DNA of 35,310 nucleotides, from assembly GCA_900315015.1 (NCBI GenBank), contig OMXJ01000032.1, positions 1-35,310 of the forward strand, read 5' to 3'. Numbering within the stretch: the stretch's first letter is position 1; each line of letters starts with the position of its first letter. This document shows positions 1 to 9,931 of the stretch, one piece after another. The stretch comes from an uncultured Eubacteriales bacterium. Lineage in GTDB: Bacteria > Bacillota > Clostridia > Lachnospirales > Lachnospiraceae. The position numbers and the translations under genes were made by a program. The notes below the pieces were generated by a model that worked only from the letters and a program-made list of their open reading frames with translations, was not told where the DNA came from and did not search any database.

Positions 1-1
1 A

Positions 2-106
2 AAGAAAGCAGAAGAAGCAAAGAAGGCCGAGGAAGCAAAGAAAGCAGAAGAAGCAAAGAAGGCCGAGGAAGCAAAGAAAGCAGAAGAAGCAAAGAAGGCT
101 GAAGAT
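2..106. repeat. 36-bp in-frame tandem repeat (KKAEEAKKAEEA)
   Basis: Two identical 36-base units are followed by a third that diverges in its last third. Each unit encodes two KKAEEA hexapeptides. Near-identity at the DNA level, including third positions, points to recent slippage or unequal exchange. The array runs off the left edge of the window, so the copy number is unknown. Confidence 0.85.
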
Positions 107-2749
107 AAAAAGACTGCACAGGCAGGAAAGGCAGCTGCAGGAGCAGTTGTTGCGGGAGCAGCAGCCACTGCGGCTACGGCAGCGCAGGCAGGAAAGACAG
201 CACCAGCACAGGCAGGAACACCAGCAGCACCTGGCACAGTAAAGCCAGTGGCAGGAGCAGCACCAGCACAGGCAGGAGCACCAGCAGCACCTGGCGCAGT
301 AAAGCCAGTAGCAGGAGCAGCACCAGCACAGGCAGGAGCACCAGCAGCACCTGGCACAGTAAAGCCGGTAGCAGGAGCACCAGCAGCACCTGGCACAGTA
401 AAGCCGGTAGCAGGAGCACCAGCAGCACAGGCAGGAAAGCCAGTAGCAGGAACAGCACCAGCACAGGTTACTCCAGGAGCACCTGGCGCAGTAAAGCCAT
501 CAGTTCAGATGATGACACCAGGCGGAGCAGTAAATCCTGCAGGCCAGGTAATGACACCAGGCGGAGCAATTCCAGTGGCACCAAAGAAGCTTACTCCAGC
601 TGAAGAACTTGCAGCAAAGAGAAAGGCATTTGAAGAAGCAAATAAGAAGAGAATAGAAGAAGCAAGAAGATTAATGGCAGCTCAGAATGGAATGGGCGGA
701 TTTACAGCAGGTGGATCTGTATCAGGCGGCGCCGTTACTCCAAATGCTAATAATGGTGCAGCAGCTGCACCTCAGAATGAAGCGGCAAGAAGAATTGAAG
801 CTGCAAGAAGAGCTGAGGAAGCAAGAAGAGCAGAAGCTGCAAGAAGACTTGAAGAGGCTAGAAAGGCAGCTGCCCTTAAGAGAGAGCAGCAGGCTAAGAG
901 AATCAATCCTCTTGAAGAAGCAAGAAAGACAGAAGAAGCAAAGATAGCTGAAGAAGCACGCAAGATGGAAGAGGCTAAGAAGGCTGTATTTGCAAAACTT
1001 CTTGAAAATAATCCAGCAAAGAAGGCTGCACTTGAAAAGAAGGCAGCTGACGCAAAGGCAGCAGAGGAAGCAAAGAAGGCTGCTGAAGCAAAGAAGGCCG
1101 AGGAAGCAGCTGCAGCAAAGAATGCTGAAGAAGAGAAGAGAAGACAGGAAGCAATCAGAGTTGCGGCAGAGCAGGCTGCAAAGGCAGCGCTCGAGGCTAG
1201 AAGACGCGAAGAAGAAATTCAGAGAGAAGCAGCTAAGAGAGCAGCAGAAATGCAGAAACAGGCTGAAGAAGCCAGAAGACGTGAAGAAGAAATCCAGAGA
1301 GAAGCTGAGCGCAGAATTGAGCAGTTCAAGCAGCAGCAGCTTCAGGCTGAGCAGGAGAGAAAGGTAAATGAGCTTGTTGAAAAGCGTTTAGCTCAGTTCC
1401 AGGCAGGCAGTGGCAATGGAGGAATTACAGAAGCTCAGCGTAATCAGATACTCCAGGAAGGTATAAAGCTCGGACAGAACTCTGTTCAGTCAGATGCAAT
1501 TGCTAGACAGCTTCAGGAAACACTTAAGAATATAAAGATAAATCCTGTAAATGTTACTTATCAGATGAACATGCCAGCACCAGGACAGCCGGCAGATCCA
1601 AATGCACAGGCAGGACAGCCAGGACAGGCAGCACCAGGACAGGCAGGACAGCCAGGACAGGCAGCACCGGGACAGCCGGGTCAGGCACCATACGCACCAT
1701 ATGGCTTTGGAATGCAGACACCATATGGAATGCAGACACCATACGGAATGCAGACACCATACGGAATGAATGGTTATGGTCAGGGAGCACCAGGTGATAT
1801 GAACGCACAGAACCTCCAGCTTCTTCAGCAGGGTATGGCTCTTGAGCGTGAAAATAGCATGAAGGCAGAGCTTAAGCGCAGACAGGAACAGGAAGAACGC
1901 GAGAAGCAGCATCAGCGTGAGAAGATTGAGCTTGAAAAGCGTCTCGAGCAGGAAAGAATCAGACATGCAAGAGAAGAAGAAAAGCTTGCTCTTAGTAGTG
2001 GAGGAAACTCTTTCGAAACAAAGCCACAGGAATCTCAGATCGTACGTGAAGAGGAGCCTGTAGATGAGAAGAAGGCATATCTTGAGCAGCTTCGTAAGCG
2101 CCGTCTTGAAAGAATGAAGAAGAAGGGCGGAAATGCTAATTCAGAGGATGCTAAGAAGATAGATGAAGAGCTTAAGAAAATCAACGAAAAGGAAAGCAAG
2201 GCAGAGAAGGCAAAGAGTGCCAATAAGAATATTGAACATGTAGATAGTGAAAAGAGCATCAAGGTATTTGGTGATGTCAAGATCACCAAGTCTCCTCAGT
2301 TCATTGCTCCATTTAAGGATCTTTACTGGGCAGCAGATCCAGAAATCCAGAAGCTTGAAAAGAATGCATTAAAGAAGGTAAATAATCCAAATCTCAGTAT
2401 TATGCTTATCAATGAGAGTATCTTCTACTATTCAGGATCAAGTAATAATACAGCATCTCTTGAAATAACAGCAGATGATGAAAAGTATACTCTTTCATTC
2501 GGAGATCACTACATGATTGATGAAAAGGATGTTCTTTATTCAACAGACTGTGATATCTTAAGATCAATCTGTTATAAGATATTCGGTGATGCAGAATCTG
2601 TTTATCAGTTCCTCAAGAAGCAGGAATCTGAAAAGTTCATGACTCTTGGTGAAACCTATGAATCAAGCGAAGCAACAGTAACATATTCAGCTAATACCGA
2701 TGGAAAGAGAACCTTCCTTATTAGACCAAAGGAAGAGAAGAAGCAGTAA
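2..2749 (+). CDS. Low-complexity Ala/Lys/Glu/Pro-rich repeat protein (5' end outside window)
   Basis: The frame is open from the first full codon, so at least 915 residues are visible and the true start lies upstream. Order of regions: KKAEEA repeats (about 1-36); Pro/Ala repeats of the type GTVKPVAGAPAAP (about 60-165); a long charged segment rich in EEARRAEEARR-type heptads that should form coiled coil or a single alpha-helix (about 200-480); a PGQAGQPGQ stretch (about 525-565); TPYGMQ repeated three times with a final TPYGMN (about 567-590); a second charged helix (about 600-735); and a C-terminal globular segment of about 165 residues with ordinary composition ending in RPKEEKKQ. No catalytic motif is recognised. 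The shape resembles scaffold, adhesin or TolA-like spacer proteins, but secretion cannot be judged because the N-terminus is missing. A glycosyltransferase follows 66 bases later and may be co-transcribed. Function unknown. Confidence 0.85.
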   Translation, partial: KKAEEAKKAEEAKKAEEAKKAEEAKKAEEAKKAEDKKTAQAGKAAAGAVVAGAAATAATAAQAGKTAPAQAGTPAAPGTVKPVAGAAPAQAGAPAAPGAVKPVAGAAPAQAGAPAAPGTVKPVAGAPAAPGTVKPVAGAPAAQAGKPVAGTAPAQVTPGAPGAVKPSVQMMTPGGAVNPAGQVMTPGGAIPVAPKKLTPAEELAAKRKAFEEANKKRIEEARRLMAAQNGMGGFTAGGSVSGGAVTPNANNGAAAAPQNEAARRIEAARRAEEARRAEAARRLEEARKAAALKREQQAKRINPLEEARKTEEAKIAEEARKMEEAKKAVFAKLLENNPAKKAALEKKAADAKAAEEAKKAAEAKKAEEAAAAKNAEEEKRRQEAIRVAAEQAAKAALEARRREEEIQREAAKRAAEMQKQAEEARRREEEIQREAERRIEQFKQQQLQAEQERKVNELVEKRLAQFQAGSGNGGITEAQRNQILQEGIKLGQNSVQSDAIARQLQETLKNIKINPVNVTYQMNMPAPGQPADPNAQAGQPGQAAPGQAGQPGQAAPGQPGQAPYAPYGFGMQTPYGMQTPYGMQTPYGMNGYGQGAPGDMNAQNLQLLQQGMALERENSMKAELKRRQEQEEREKQHQREKIELEKRLEQERIRHAREEEKLALSSGGNSFETKPQESQIVREEEPVDEKKAYLEQLRKRRLERMKKKGGNANSEDAKKIDEELKKINEKESKAEKAKSANKNIEHVDSEKSIKVFGDVKITKSPQFIAPFKDLYWAADPEIQKLEKNALKKVNNPNLSIMLINESIFYYSGSSNNTASLEITADDEKYTLSFGDHYMIDEKDVLYSTDCDILRSICYKIFGDAESVYQFLKKQESEKFMTLGETYESSEATVTYSANTDGKRTFLIRPKEEKKQ
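188..450. repeat. 60/39-bp in-frame tandem repeats encoding Pro/Ala segments
   Basis: A partial unit is followed by two full 60-base units encoding GTVKPVAGAAPAQAGAPAAP (the second reads GAV) and then shorter 39-base units that lack the AAPAQAG part. The units differ at only a few bases, so internal deletion and duplication within the array look recent. Confidence 0.8.
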
Positions 2750-2769
2750 ACATGAAATATTATTAGGCG

Positions 2770-2789
2770 GGCTGCAGCAAGCTGCAGCC
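2770..2789 (+). other. 9-bp perfect inverted repeat before the glycosyltransferase gene
   Basis: GGCTGCAGC and GCTGCAGCC are separated by AA only. No T-run follows, so this is not a standard intrinsic terminator. It could be an mRNA stability or processing hairpin between the repeat protein and the glycosyltransferase. Confidence 0.5.
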
Positions 2790-2815
2790 GGACCTAAAAA
2801 GCATGGAGGAATAGC

Positions 2816-3856
2816 ATGATAACTATATCTGTATGCATGATTGTAAAGAATGAGGCAGCTCTTCTTGAGCGTTGTCTTTCATGTGTAAAGCCCTTTGCTG
2901 ATGAAATTATAATAGTAGATACGGGTTCGACAGATGAAACAAAGCAGATAGCAGCAAAGTTTACTAACAGAATATATGATTATAAGTGGATCAATAACTT
3001 TGCAGATGCTAGAAATACATCATTCTCATATGCAACCTGCGACTATATCTATATGGCGGATGCAGATGAGGTAATTAAGCCTGAAGAAATTCAGAAAATA
3101 ATAAGACTTAAGTATGTACTGGATCCATCAATAGACATCGTACAGATGTATTATGATAATCAGCTTCAGTTCAATACTACCTATAATTATGATTGCGAAC
3201 TTCGTCCAAAGCTTTTTAAACGTGTGTTAAAGTTCGTGTTCCATGATCCTGTACATGAGGTAGTGTCTCTTAGCCCGGTAATCTGGGACAGTGACATCAA
3301 AATCACCCACAAGCCTACAGGTAATCATTCAACACGTGATTTCATTACCTTTGAAAAGGCAATCAAGCAGTATGGAAAGCTATCACCGCGTCTTAATTCA
3401 ATGTATGCGCGTGAGCTGTTCATATCGGGAAGTGATGATGACTTCAAAATAGCGCTTAAGTATTTTGACGATAATTACGAGAATCAGACTGATATGACTG
3501 TAATAAGGCAGTTCCAGTGCGTAATAGCAAAGGCAGCCTTTATAGTAAATGATACAGAGCTTTTCTTTAAGGCTGTGCTCAAGAATCTTGCAACAGGTAA
3601 GGGTTCATCAGAGGTATGCTTTATGCTCGGAGAGCATTATGAGAAGTTAAATGACTTCAAGGAGGCTGCAATGTGGTATTACAATTCAGCCTTTGAGTGT
3701 AAGCCAGAGCTCAATATCAAATATCAGGGAGAATTCCCTTATAAGAAGCTTATCCGCTTAAATGAAATCTTAGGAAATCAGTCCGAGGTGCAAAAGTACA
3801 AGGGACTCCTTGCGCAGGCACAGGCTCAGACACCTACCAAGAATTCAGATAGTTAA
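2816..3856 (+). CDS. Family 2 glycosyltransferase with C-terminal helical (TPR-like) region
   Basis: The 346-residue product starts MITISVCMIVKNEAALLERC, the typical opening of a GT-A fold family 2 transferase. It has VDTGSTDET at about 34-42, FADARN at about 62-67, and the metal/nucleotide-sugar DxD as MADADE at 80-85. The second half is helix-rich with TPR-like spacing, as in the glycosyltransferases annotated with TPR repeats. No membrane segment is evident, so it should be cytosolic. GGAGG precedes the ATG at proper distance. It likely transfers a sugar to a protein or glycan; because it directly follows the repeat protein, that protein is a possible acceptor, but this is inference only. 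Confidence 0.85.
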   Translation: MITISVCMIVKNEAALLERCLSCVKPFADEIIIVDTGSTDETKQIAAKFTNRIYDYKWINNFADARNTSFSYATCDYIYMADADEVIKPEEIQKIIRLKYVLDPSIDIVQMYYDNQLQFNTTYNYDCELRPKLFKRVLKFVFHDPVHEVVSLSPVIWDSDIKITHKPTGNHSTRDFITFEKAIKQYGKLSPRLNSMYARELFISGSDDDFKIALKYFDDNYENQTDMTVIRQFQCVIAKAAFIVNDTELFFKAVLKNLATGKGSSEVCFMLGEHYEKLNDFKEAAMWYYNSAFECKPELNIKYQGEFPYKKLIRLNEILGNQSEVQKYKGLLAQAQAQTPTKNSDS

Positions 3857-3962
3857 TAAGAATTCAAAGGTTTAAAAAATTTCAAATAGTTAGACAAGTG
3901 TTCAGAAAGAAACGGAAAATCTGCAAAGAATTCTGTCAAATTCTAAACGAGAAAAATAAAAC

Positions 3963-3991
3963 TTGCATTAAATGAAATGCTATGTTAAAAT
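3963..3991 (+). promoter_or_regulatory. Putative sigma-A promoter for pyrG-ftsH
   Basis: TTGCAT, a 17-base spacer, then TAAAAT. Transcription would start near 3997. Confidence 0.6.
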
Positions 3992-4007
3992 TTAAAGTTA
4001 GTCACGA

Positions 4008-4041
4008 ATATGTGAGTCCTTTTTAGGGAGGGCTCACATAT
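4008..4041 (+). terminator. 12-bp hairpin early in pyrG leader, possible attenuator
   Basis: Arms ATATGTGAGTCC and GGGCTCACATAT pair over 12 bp (one G-U) around a 10-base loop, followed by only a short TGCTTTT. It begins about 10 bases after the predicted transcription start, so it could attenuate pyrG; it could equally end transcription arriving from the glycosyltransferase. The weak T-tract leaves both uncertain. Confidence 0.5.
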
Positions 4042-4258
4042 GCTTTTATAAAAAAATATATTAAATAGAAGAAATTGTATATTATAGAAAAAAGCCAGAT
4101 AAATGCAGTAAATTGCAGAAAGGTTCGGATAAAAAATGCAAAAGGCGTATCTGGTATCAGTGTAAAAGCTGAAATTAAATGGGGCTCACAACCATAATCT
4201 AGATAGCTAGATCGGATCGGAATATAGGGAAAAGCGATTTGAAAGTGAGGAAAATTTG

Positions 4259-5914
4259 ATGAACGTTAAGTATGTGTTTGTTACAGGTGGTGTTGTTTCA
4301 GGACTTGGAAAAGGAATTACGGCTGCAGCCCTTGGAAGATTATTAAAGGCGCGTGGCTATCATGTTACAATGCAGAAGTTCGATCCGTATCTCAATGTAG
4401 ATCCGGGAACAATGAATCCAATACAGCATGGTGAGGTTTTTGTTACAGATGATGGCACAGAAACAGATCTTGACCTTGGTCATTACGAAAGATTTATCGA
4501 CGAGAGCCTGACAAAGAATTCGAATGTTACCTCGGGAAAAGTATACTGGTCGGTACTTAATAAAGAGCGCCATGGTGATTTTGGAGGACATACTGTACAG
4601 GTAATTCCACATATAACTAATGAAATCAAGGATAGATTTTATAAACCGGAAAATCCGGAGGATCCGGATGGTGACGGAAAAGAGCACATTGCCATAATAG
4701 AAGTAGGAGGAACTGTTGGAGACATTGAATCTCAGCCTTTTCTTGAGTCAATCAGACAGTTCCAGCATGAGGCAGGAATGAATAATGTAATCATAATCCA
4801 CGTTACTCTTATTCCATACCTTCGCATGTCAGGAGAAATGAAGACAAAGCCTACTCAGCAGAGTGTAAAAGAATTGCAGGGAATCGGTATCCAGCCAGAT
4901 ATAATAGTTGCACGTACCGAATATCCGCTTGAGCCAGGAATAAAGGAAAAGATTTCTCTTTTCTGTAATATTCCAGTATCTCATGTACTTCAGAACATAG
5001 ATGCTCCAACTTTATACGAGATTCCTCTTATTATGGAGAGAGAGCACCTTGCAGATGTAGTATGTGAATCCTTAAATATTGAATGTCCAAAGCCAGATCT
5101 CTCAGACTGGGAAGATATGGTAAGAAGCCTCAAGAATCCAGAGCGTAAGGTGAAAATAGCCTTAGTAGGAAAGTATACAGCTCTTCACGATGCTTATATA
5201 AGTGTGGTTGAGGCTCTAAAGCATGGCGGAATTGCAAACCGTGCAGATGTAGAAATCAAATGGGTTCCATCAGAGACAGTAACAGCAGAGTCTGTGGATG
5301 ATTTATTAGGAGATGTTTCAGGAATCATAGTGCCAGGAGGCTTTGGTGACAGAGGAATCGAGGGCATGATCACTGCAGTTCAATACGCAAGAGAGCATAA
5401 GCTTCCATATCTTGGAATATGCCTTGGAATGCAGATGGCCATTGTAGAATTTGCACGCCATGTATTAGGCTATGCTGATGCTCATACTGCAGAAATAAAT
5501 CCAGATACAACTCATCCGGTAATTCATATCATGCCAGACCAGAACGGTGTTACAGATCTTGGAGGAACCTTGAGACTTGGCGCTTATCCTTGTGAAATAC
5601 AAAAGGGAAGCAAGGCCTATGAAATATATGGTTCCGAGAGAATATCAGAGCGTCACCGTCATAGATATGAAGTAAATAATGATTATAGAGAGGCACTCAT
5701 TTCGGGCGGAATGATTCTTTCAGGATTATCTCCGGATGGTCATATCGTTGAAATGTGTGAAATTAAAGATCATCCTTGGTTCGTTGCGACTCAGGCACAT
5801 CCTGAGTTTAAGTCAAGACCTAATAAGCCACATCCACTTTTTGCAGGTTTTATCAAGGCGGCCTGCAGCTATTGTTCGACGGTAGCGGGAAAACAGCCTG
5901 AGAAAAATGAATAA
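4259..5914 (+). CDS. pyrG: CTP synthase
   Basis: Converts UTP to CTP using glutamine and ATP, the last step of de novo pyrimidine nucleotide synthesis. The 551-residue product has the amidoligase domain first: [15 protein letters not shown] with the P-loop, then [35 protein letters not shown] and [11 protein letters not shown]. The class I glutamine amidotransferase domain follows, with the nucleophile Cys in YLGICLGMQ and the His/Glu pair in AHPEFKSRP. Length is normal for the family. GTGAGG lies 8 bases before this ATG; a TTG one codon upstream would sit too close to it. FtsH follows after 24 bases and is probably co-transcribed. Confidence 0.97.
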   Translation: MNVKYVFVTGGVVSGLGKGITAAALGRLLKARGYHVTMQKFDPYLNVDPGTMNPIQHGEVFVTDDGTETDLDLGHYERFIDESLTKNSNVTSGKVYWSVLNKERHGDFGGHTVQVIPHITNEIKDRFYKPENPEDPDGDGKEHIAIIEVGGTVGDIESQPFLESIRQFQHEAGMNNVIIIHVTLIPYLRMSGEMKTKPTQQSVKELQGIGIQPDIIVARTEYPLEPGIKEKISLFCNIPVSHVLQNIDAPTLYEIPLIMEREHLADVVCESLNIECPKPDLSDWEDMVRSLKNPERKVKIALVGKYTALHDAYISVVEALKHGGIANRADVEIKWVPSETVTAESVDDLLGDVSGIIVPGGFGDRGIEGMITAVQYAREHKLPYLGICLGMQMAIVEFARHVLGYADAHTAEINPDTTHPVIHIMPDQNGVTDLGGTLRLGAYPCEIQKGSKAYEIYGSERISERHRHRYEVNNDYREALISGGMILSGLSPDGHIVEMCEIKDHPWFVATQAHPEFKSRPNKPHPLFAGFIKAACSYCSTVAGKQPEKNE

Positions 5915-5938
5915 AAAAGAGAAAGAAAGGAAGAATGG

Positions 5939-7921
5939 ATGGACGATAACGAGAAAAAGGACAATAAGAATGGAGGATCGAAATCCTTCGGTGGAATGAT
6001 ACTATGCCTGGTATTAGCTCTTGTTGTAGTAATGTTATTTTCCTATATACAAACTAAGATCAAGGAAAGAACAATGATCGAAATTAATTATAATGAGTTC
6101 ATTGGTCAGCTTGAAAAACAGGAAAAAGGCGAAAATATAATTTCAAAAATAGAGGTTTCTATCACAGATCATAGGATACTTATTACTCCGGCAGAGGGTA
6201 CAACAGCTGCCCTGGCGCATCAGACGTATTATACCGGATATTTTCCGGATGACAAGCTGCAGGAGCGCTGCCAGAAGTCGGGAATTATGTATAAGGCGAC
6301 CTACGCAACCAAGGAAATATCAATACTTGAAATCTTCCTTACATACATACTTCCACTTATAATGGTATACATTGCCTTTTACTTCGTCTTAAAGATGATG
6401 AATAAGGGCGGTGGAATGTTCGGTAGTGTTGGAAAATCAAATGCCAAGGTGTACATGGAAAAGAAGACCGGTGTTACCTTTGCAGATGTAGCAGGTGAAG
6501 AGGAAGCAAAGGAATCTGTAGCAGAGCTTGTAGATTTCCTTCATAATCCATCTAAGTATACAAGAATCGGTGCTAAACTTCCAAAGGGTGCCCTCTTAGT
6601 AGGACCACCTGGAACAGGTAAGACTCTTCTTGCCAAGGCAGTAGCAGGTGAAGCAGGAGTTCCATTCTTCTCACTTTCAGGTTCAGATTTTGTAGAAATG
6701 TTTGTAGGTGTAGGTGCATCAAGAGTACGTGATCTTTTCAGACAGGCTCAGGCAGCAGCACCATGTATCATATTTATAGACGAAATAGATGCAATCGGTA
6801 AGTCACGTGACGCAAAGTACGGCGGCGGAAATGATGAGCGTGAACAGACGCTCAATCAGCTCCTTGCTGAAATGGATGGTTTTGATTCTTCAAAGGGTGT
6901 AGTTATTCTTGCAGCAACTAACCGTCCGGAAATTCTCGATAAGGCTCTTCTTCGTCCGGGAAGATTTGATAGAAGAATTATCGTTGAAAAGCCAGACCTT
7001 AAGGGAAGAGTAGCAATACTTAAGGTTCATGCAAAGAATGTATTCCTTCATGACTCAGTAAATCTTGAAGAGGTAGCTCTTGCGACCTCAGGAGCCGTAG
7101 GTTCAGATCTTGCAAATATCATAAATGAAGCAGCCATCAGAGCAGTAAAGATGAACCGTACGGTAGTTATCCAGGAAGACCTTATGGAATCAGTAGAGGT
7201 AGTATTTGCTGGTAAGGAAAAGAAGGATAGTATCTTAAGTCCAAAGGAAAAGAAAATAGTTTCATATCATGAGGTTGGCCATGCACTTATTACAGCTCTC
7301 ATGAAGCATACAGATCCGGTTCAGAAGATTACCATAGTTCCAAGAACCATGGGGTCACTCGGCTATGTACTTCAGGTGCCTGAAGAGGAAAAGAATCTTC
7401 AAAGCAAGGAAGAGCTTATAGTAGAGCTTGTAACCTTCTGCGGCGGACGTGCAGCTGAAGAAGTAGTATTTGGTTCAATTTCAACCGGAGCAGCAAATGA
7501 TATCGAGAAGGCGACAAATATTGCCCGCCAGATGATAACCAGATTCGGTATGTCAGATGAATTTGGCTTTGCCTGCCTTGAGACAGTACAGGATCAGTAT
7601 CTTGATCAGAGACTTGTTCTTAACTGTGCAGACTCAACAGCTGCAAAGGTAGATGCAGCTGTAATAGAAATACTGAAGCAGTGCTATAAGAAGGCATGTG
7701 AAATGATCAGGGAAAATAGAGATGTTCTTGACAAGATAGCTGAATATCTTTACGAGCATGAAACCATTACAGGAAAAGAGTTCATGAAGATATTCTGTGA
7801 GCTTAAGAACATTCCGCTTCCAAAGCCAAAGAATCAAGATACAAGCGTGTCAGAAATTGCAGAGGAAAATAAGCAGACAGCAGAAGCACTCGGAAATCTT
7901 GATAATGTTACAGGAAATTAA
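5939..7921 (+). CDS. ftsH: ATP-dependent zinc metalloprotease FtsH
   Basis: Membrane-anchored AAA+ protease that degrades misfolded membrane proteins and short-lived regulators. Of 660 residues, one transmembrane segment lies near 17-38, an extracytoplasmic domain follows, and a second segment lies near 128-152. The AAA domain has Walker A GPPGTGKT at 222-229 and Walker B IIFIDEID with Asp281/Glu282, then the second region of homology ([10 protein letters not shown]). The zinc site is HEVGH at 444-448, a conservative change from the usual HEAGH, with the third ligand Asp521 in ANDIEKAT. An overlapping ATG four bases upstream reads into a stop within five codons, so this start is firm. The tail after about 630 is polar and variable. 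Confidence 0.97.
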   Translation: MDDNEKKDNKNGGSKSFGGMILCLVLALVVVMLFSYIQTKIKERTMIEINYNEFIGQLEKQEKGENIISKIEVSITDHRILITPAEGTTAALAHQTYYTGYFPDDKLQERCQKSGIMYKATYATKEISILEIFLTYILPLIMVYIAFYFVLKMMNKGGGMFGSVGKSNAKVYMEKKTGVTFADVAGEEEAKESVAELVDFLHNPSKYTRIGAKLPKGALLVGPPGTGKTLLAKAVAGEAGVPFFSLSGSDFVEMFVGVGASRVRDLFRQAQAAAPCIIFIDEIDAIGKSRDAKYGGGNDEREQTLNQLLAEMDGFDSSKGVVILAATNRPEILDKALLRPGRFDRRIIVEKPDLKGRVAILKVHAKNVFLHDSVNLEEVALATSGAVGSDLANIINEAAIRAVKMNRTVVIQEDLMESVEVVFAGKEKKDSILSPKEKKIVSYHEVGHALITALMKHTDPVQKITIVPRTMGSLGYVLQVPEEEKNLQSKEELIVELVTFCGGRAAEEVVFGSISTGAANDIEKATNIARQMITRFGMSDEFGFACLETVQDQYLDQRLVLNCADSTAAKVDAAVIEILKQCYKKACEMIRENRDVLDKIAEYLYEHETITGKEFMKIFCELKNIPLPKPKNQDTSVSEIAEENKQTAEALGNLDNVTGN

Positions 7922-7945
7922 ATACCTTTAAAAACAAGTATTTTT

Positions 7946-7981
7946 AATACGCTGGAATTGGAACTATTCCGGCGTATTTTC
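7946..7981 (+). terminator. Intrinsic terminator between ftsH and uvrC
   Basis: AATACGCTGGAAT and ATTCCGGCGTATT form a 13-bp stem (one G-U) with a 7-base loop, ending in TTTT. The uvrC ribosome binding site follows within 15 bases, so some read-through into uvrC is likely. Confidence 0.75.
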
Positions 7982-8003
7982 AGCTAAAAAAGGAGATGAT
8001 GTT

Positions 8004-9902
8004 ATGGCTTTTAATATTGGGGAGGAAGTAAAGAAGCTTCCGGGATGTCCAGGCGTTTATATAATGCATGATAAGACAGATGCCATAATATATGTAGGAA
8101 AAGCGGTAAATTTAAAAAACAGGGTCAGCTCGTATTTCAGAGCGGGCACCCCTCATACTCAGAAAATAAATAGAATGATCGCAAATGTCGACCACTTTGA
8201 ATATATAGTAGTAGATAGTGAAACTGAGGCCTTAGTCCTAGAATGTAATCTGATAAAGGAGCATAAGCCTCGTTACAATACCATGCTAAAGGATGATAAA
8301 AGCTATCCTTATATAAAGGTAACCGTAAATGAAGACTTTCCGAGAGTTTTCTTTGCAAGAAAGAGCAATATAAAGGATAAATCATCAAAAGCAGATAAAG
8401 CAAGATATTTCGGGCCTTATACCTGTTCTGAGGCAGTTCATGATACGATAGAATTATTAAAAAAGCTCTATCCCTTCAGGACCTGTAGGATGTCGATATC
8501 GGCAGATGGATCTAATGTAACAACGACAAGAGGCGGAAGTGCAGTAAGGGCTTGCCTGTATTATCATTTAGGACAGTGCGGAGCACCGTGTATAAATGCC
8601 ATCTCAAAGGAGGATTATGCAAAGAACATCAATAAAATCCTCTATTTCCTTGATGGACATGCAGATGAGGTGGAAAAAGAGCTTGAAGAAAAAATGTATC
8701 ATGCTTCAGAAGAATTAGCCTTTGAAAAAGCGGCAATGTACCGTGATAAATTAAAGGATGTAAAGAGGCTGATGCAGTCTCAGAAAATCAATAATGAAGA
8801 CTCGACGGATAGGGATGTAATAGCTGCAGCAGTTAAAAATGATGATGCTGTAATGCAGGTATTTTATATAAGACATGGAAAGATATTAGGAAGAGATCAT
8901 TTCTACATAAAGGGCGTTACAGATGAAACAAAATCTGATATCTATGTAAATTTCATAAATCAGTATTATTCCGGAACTCCTTATGTACCAAAGGAAATCC
9001 TAGTAGCAGATGAAATAGAAGAAAAAGAGAGAACTTCAGCAGAAAATATGCTATCCAAAATAAGAGGAAATAAGGTGACCATCAGGATGCCAAAGAGAGG
9101 CGACAAGGAAGGTCTTACCGAGATAGCAAGAAAGAATGCTGAAATGGTAATTAATAAGGATGCCGACAGGATAAAGCTTGAAAATGCAAGGACAGAAGGA
9201 GCAGTGAAGGAACTCTGCGACCTGCTTGACATACCTGTAATAAAGAGGATAGAATCCTTTGATATATCAAATACCAGCGGCTTTGAATCGGTAGGCTCAA
9301 TGGTGGTATATGAAAATGGAAAGCCAAAGAAGAATGATTATAGAAAATTTAAAATAAAATCAGTAGAGGGTCCTAATGACTATGCAAGCATGAATGAAGT
9401 GCTCACAAGGCGTTTCATGCACGAGGAGGGGGATTCCTTTAATTCCTCCTACCCGGACCTGATACTTATGGACGGCGGAAGAGGACAGGTAAATATAGCC
9501 GAAGAGGTACTTCAAAAGCTGAATATCAAAGATGTAAGAGTGGCAGGAATGGTAAAGGATGACAGGCACCGCACAAGGGGCATTTATTTTAATAATGTAG
9601 AGCTTCCAATAGATACTCATTCAGAATGCTTCAAGCTAGTTACCAGAATCCAGGATGAGACGCACCGTTTTGCAATAACCTATCATAAGCTGTTAAGAAG
9701 CAAAGCCTCTCTTCGCTCGGTATTAGATGACATACCAGGAATAGGAGAGGCGAGAAAGCTTGCTCTTATAAAAACCATGCAGTCAATAGAAAAGATAAAA
9801 AATGCATCGGTAGAAGAGCTTATGCAGGTTCCGAGAATGAATAAAAAGGCAGCAGAGAGTGTATACCTGTTCTTTAGGAAGAAAGAAGATAAAAAAGAAT
9901 AG
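8004..9902 (+). CDS. uvrC: Excinuclease ABC subunit C
   Basis: Makes the two incisions around bulky DNA lesions after UvrA/UvrB loading in nucleotide excision repair. Of 632 residues, the N-terminal GIY-YIG nuclease is seen as GVY at 17-19 and YVG at 30-32. A UVR motif that contacts UvrB lies around 215-255 ([16 protein letters not shown]). The RNase H-like nuclease starts at [11 protein letters not shown] and includes [10 protein letters not shown], and the C-terminal helix-hairpin-helix is [15 protein letters not shown]. Length is slightly above the usual 600. AAGGAG precedes the ATG. DnaE follows after 29 bases, giving a repair/replication pair probably transcribed together. Confidence 0.97.
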   Translation: MAFNIGEEVKKLPGCPGVYIMHDKTDAIIYVGKAVNLKNRVSSYFRAGTPHTQKINRMIANVDHFEYIVVDSETEALVLECNLIKEHKPRYNTMLKDDKSYPYIKVTVNEDFPRVFFARKSNIKDKSSKADKARYFGPYTCSEAVHDTIELLKKLYPFRTCRMSISADGSNVTTTRGGSAVRACLYYHLGQCGAPCINAISKEDYAKNINKILYFLDGHADEVEKELEEKMYHASEELAFEKAAMYRDKLKDVKRLMQSQKINNEDSTDRDVIAAAVKNDDAVMQVFYIRHGKILGRDHFYIKGVTDETKSDIYVNFINQYYSGTPYVPKEILVADEIEEKERTSAENMLSKIRGNKVTIRMPKRGDKEGLTEIARKNAEMVINKDADRIKLENARTEGAVKELCDLLDIPVIKRIESFDISNTSGFESVGSMVVYENGKPKKNDYRKFKIKSVEGPNDYASMNEVLTRRFMHEEGDSFNSSYPDLILMDGGRGQVNIAEEVLQKLNIKDVRVAGMVKDDRHRTRGIYFNNVELPIDTHSECFKLVTRIQDETHRFAITYHKLLRSKASLRSVLDDIPGIGEARKLALIKTMQSIEKIKNASVEELMQVPRMNKKAAESVYLFFRKKEDKKE

Positions 9903-9931
9903 GTGTAAAACTATTTACAAAGGAGAAAAAA

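Larger units (their letters stand above)
3857..4258. other. Long AT-rich spacer / pyrG leader
   Basis: No credible coding frame. It holds a promoter and hairpin (listed separately), a second copy of the string GGCTCACA near 4183 that matches the hairpin's right arm, and a small ATCTAG-ATAG-CTAGAT inverted repeat (4197-4212) about 45 bases before the pyrG start. If the promoter is used, the pyrG mRNA has a leader of roughly 260 nt. Confidence 0.5.

Noticed and set aside
174-464. Leu/Val-rich minus-strand frame that looks like a membrane protein
   Set aside because: It is the antisense of the Pro/Ala-coding repeat; its hydrophobicity comes from the base composition of that repeat.
3997-4041. 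Bacillus-type pyrG control by repeated G addition
   Set aside because: That mechanism needs GGG at the transcript start; the predicted start here reads GTTAG.
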